A stretch of 53,326 nucleotides of DNA from Marinobacterium profundum (GTDB lineage Bacteria; Pseudomonadota; Gammaproteobacteria; Pseudomonadales; Balneatricaceae): assembly GCF_001528745.1 (NCBI RefSeq), contig NZ_BCNS01000125.1, forward strand, positions 1 to 53,326, written 5' to 3'. Under the pieces are notes generated by a model. It made no database searches. It had not been told where the DNA came from and worked only from the letters and a program-made list of their open reading frames with translations. Below, one piece after another: positions 51,549 through 53,326 of this stretch. Position 1 is the first letter of the stretch. Every line of letters begins with the position of its first letter. Both the position numbers and the translations under genes were made by a program.

Positions 51549-52507
51549 TATCCAACCACATCGACCTGCTCCAGCATCTGCCGGATCAGGGCCTCGCTGC
51601 CGTGTCCGCCCACCTGCTCGGCCACGCGCAGTCGATGCCCTACCACTGGCTCCAGCAGGCTTTGCAAATCCTCGGGCACAACATAGTCGCGTCCGTGCAT
51701 ATAGGCCCAGGTGCGAGCACACTGCAACAGCGCCAGACTACCCCGCGGGGACACACCATAGGCAAACTGGGGTGATTCACGGGTGTACTGCACCAGTCGC
51801 TGCAAGTAATCGATCAGGCTGCTGGACACCCTCACCGCCTGACACTCGGTGCGAATGGCCTCCAGATCATCCTGATCAATACAGACCGCCAGGGGCGCAC
51901 GCCTGTGACGACTGTGACCTTCTGTGAGCAGCTTGCGTTCGGCTTCCGGGTCCGGATAGCCCAGTTCAATTCTCATCAAAAAGCGATCCAGCTGCGATTC
52001 TGGCAGTGGGAAGGTACCAAACTGGGTGTTCGGATTCTGCGTCGCAATCACAAAAAAGGGCTCCGGCAACGGATGACTCTGACCATCAAGCGTGACCTGG
52101 CGCTCTTCCATGGCTTCGAGCAAGGCACTTTGGGTCTTGGGCGTGGTGCGGTTGATTTCATCGGCCAACAGCATCTGGGTGAATACCGGGCCAGGGTGGA
52201 AACGAAACGCAGAAGTGCTCTGATCAAAGATGGATACACCGACAATATCCGCCGGCAGCATATCGCTGGTGAACTGAACGCGCTGAAAACTCAATCCCAG
52301 TACCTGGGCAAGTGCGTGGGCCAGGGTCGTTTTTCCCATTCCGGGCAGATCTTCAATCAGTAAATGGCCCTGGGAAAACAGACAGGTCAACGCCATTCGG
52401 ATCTGGCTTTGCTTACCCAGTATCAGGGTACCAACGCTGCTGACGGCGCGTTCGACCTTTTCCCGCAGGGCGACATTCTGTTTGTTATCCGCAGTCGATA
52501 CCTGCAT
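51548..52507 (-). CDS. MoxR-family AAA+ ATPase
   Basis: A 319-aa AAA+ protein: Walker A in EDLPGMGKTTLAHAL, Walker B MLLADEINRTTPKTQSALLEAM, sensor FFVIATQNPN, and the C-terminal lid. MoxR ATPases act with DUF58/vWA proteins in assembly or maturation of membrane complexes. Two ATGs are in frame (52513, 52507); 52507 is chosen as its spacing to GAGG (8 bases) is better. First gene of the moxR-DUF58-tgpA operon. The stop lies in the dispersed repeat. Confidence 0.93.
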   Translation of the reverse strand: MQVSTADNKQNVALREKVERAVSSVGTLILGKQSQIRMALTCLFSQGHLLIEDLPGMGKTTLAHALAQVLGLSFQRVQFTSDMLPADIVGVSIFDQSTSAFRFHPGPVFTQMLLADEINRTTPKTQSALLEAMEERQVTLDGQSHPLPEPFFVIATQNPNTQFGTFPLPESQLDRFLMRIELGYPDPEAERKLLTEGHSRHRRAPLAVCIDQDDLEAIRTECQAVRVSSSLIDYLQRLVQYTRESPQFAYGVSPRGSLALLQCARTWAYMHGRDYVVPEDLQSLLEPVVGHRLRVAEQVGGHGSEALIRQMLEQVDVVG

Positions 52508-52696
52508 TGGCATTACCTCAATGACGGACTCCGTAGAAGGACCCCTAATGCTATTAACGGGCTGCTAACCCGCCCCTGCCGGGCGCCCCATCATCTCATT
52601 AAAACAGCCGCCTGCAAATTACGGACGCCTTACAGCAAGACACCTGCCGTTGTTACAACGGCAGGTGTCAGTTTCGCGCCACACTCTGGCGCAGCT

Positions 52697-52990
52697 TCAG
52701 AATTTAAGCGGTATCGAATCGCGATGATAATCCATCACAACGCCGGCGCAGGTTTCATCATGGGGCGTAATCTGAACCAGATTGGCTTCGTGTACTCCTG
52801 CGCGGTGGCACACATCGTAGGCCTGGGTAACGTTGGCACAGGTGATTACAGCGCCATGATTGTCCTTGATCAGCTCCTTGCCACCCTCATATTCCACTTC
52901 AACCACCATGGGGCCACAGCCGGATTCGATAAAATTGACCGCTTTCAGCTTGTGACTTGAAACCAACGTCTTGAACTCGGAAATTTGCAT
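52697..52990 (-). CDS. DUF6482-like small protein
   Basis: A 97-aa cytoplasmic protein: VVEVEYEGGKELIKDNHGAVI and VHEANLVQITPHDETCAGV resemble the DUF6482 family found in marine gammaproteobacteria. No activity known. ATG at 52990 has GGAGG 7 bases upstream; the longer frame to 53107 is rejected. Confidence 0.72.
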   Translation of the reverse strand: MQISEFKTLVSSHKLKAVNFIESGCGPMVVEVEYEGGKELIKDNHGAVITCANVTQAYDVCHRAGVHEANLVQITPHDETCAGVVMDYHRDSIPLKF

Positions 52991-53155
52991 ATGCGCCCTC
53001 CGCAGATTGCACTGGGCAAGAGCCTGAAGGCAGATAGCCTCTGCCACTTCAGTGCTGTCACCTGATTGCAGCCAGTCCTTGAGCCGACATTTAAAAGCAA
53101 AAGCCAACCAATGCCCGTCTGCTGCACCTGCAGTATAGAAGCTTTATGACAACGG

Positions 53156-53319
53156 CTAGTGTAGTGTTGCACTCTTGGTGGTGCTTTAGAACGCGCTCAT
53201 TTTTTCGCCAGCCAAGGCGTGAGGCAGAGTCATAGTGGGGCTACGGCGACAACGAACAACGCAGGATGGCGGAAAAAGGGGCCGTTATAAGCTTCATATA
53301 GCGTGAAACACTACACTAG
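53156..53319. mobile_element. 164-bp MITE-like inverted-repeat element
   Basis: Ends CTAGTGTAGTGTT (53156-53168) and AACACTACACTAG (53307-53319) are perfect 13-bp inverted repeats; pairing continues past one mismatch. Inside, TTTTTTCGCC and GGCGGAAAAA form a second inverted pair. No coding capacity. No clear target duplication. The rest of 52991-53326 holds nothing else. Confidence 0.75.
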
Positions 53320-53326
53320 GAGGCTG

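Overview
The window reads as chromosomal DNA of a marine-type gammaproteobacterium. The right half carries an agmR / nahK / nosP block laid out much as in Pseudomonas, a TAXI-type TRAP transporter next to a DctD-like sigma-54 activator, and single-copy housekeeping genes (fadE, lhgO, moxR-DUF58-tgpA). An Oceanospirillales relative (Marinobacterium-like) is my best guess; no 16S or other marker is present to fix it. No tRNA, rRNA, CRISPR array or integrase was found.

Left part, about 1-23.5 kb: an accessory island rich in proteases and hydrolases of the kind found in NTP- or TPR-regulated bacterial conflict systems. It contains (i) a translationally coupled minus-strand operon TPR protein > CHAT protease > Trypco1-like small protein (3665-104); (ii) a minus-strand operon LCAT-type lipase/acyltransferase > secreted protein > secreted degenerate trypsin-like protein (9372-4804); (iii) a plus-strand operon TPR-CHAT protease > small Cys/His-rich protein > four-helix membrane protein (9770-14275), whose first gene is split by a 208-bp MITE with a 6-bp target duplication; (iv) a subtilase-TPR fusion that lacks its catalytic-serine motif, with a membrane-anchored neighbour (17503-15581); and (v) a plus-strand pair encoding a PGRP/amidase + alpha/beta-hydrolase + caspase-like triple fusion and a HExxH metallopeptidase (18900-23447). 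Operons (iii) and (v) share a conserved upstream element, and a 36-bp direct repeat brackets 68-9496. An ISAs1 transposase fragment, an AT-rich frameshifted membrane gene and many dispersed palindromic repeats mark the island as a mobile, decaying region. The likely logic is sensing (amidase, TPR), proteolytic activation (CHAT/caspase) and membrane or envelope attack (lipases, membrane protein), but this is inference.

Middle part, 23.5-34 kb: an sdhB fragment, a VOC protein, a secreted unknown, then fadE (acyl-CoA dehydrogenase), lhgO (L-2-hydroxyglutarate oxidase) and the TAXI TRAP transporter (binding protein plus fused permease). A good sigma-54 promoter precedes the binding protein and the DctD-like activator is encoded just upstream, so the transporter is probably activated by it.

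Right part, 34-53.3 kb: dctD-like regulator, small conserved genes (YjbR, DUF393), the LuxR-type regulator agmR, the hybrid kinase nahK with the FIST-domain nitric-oxide sensor nosP, a porin, small enzymes, a LysR regulator divergent from a PPOX-family gene, a YgjP-like metallopeptidase, a uracil-DNA-glycosylase-like protein, and the moxR-DUF58-tgpA operon. An identical 16-bp palindrome lies upstream of the agmR side and of nosP, a candidate AgmR operator. The window ends in a small MITE-like inverted-repeat element.
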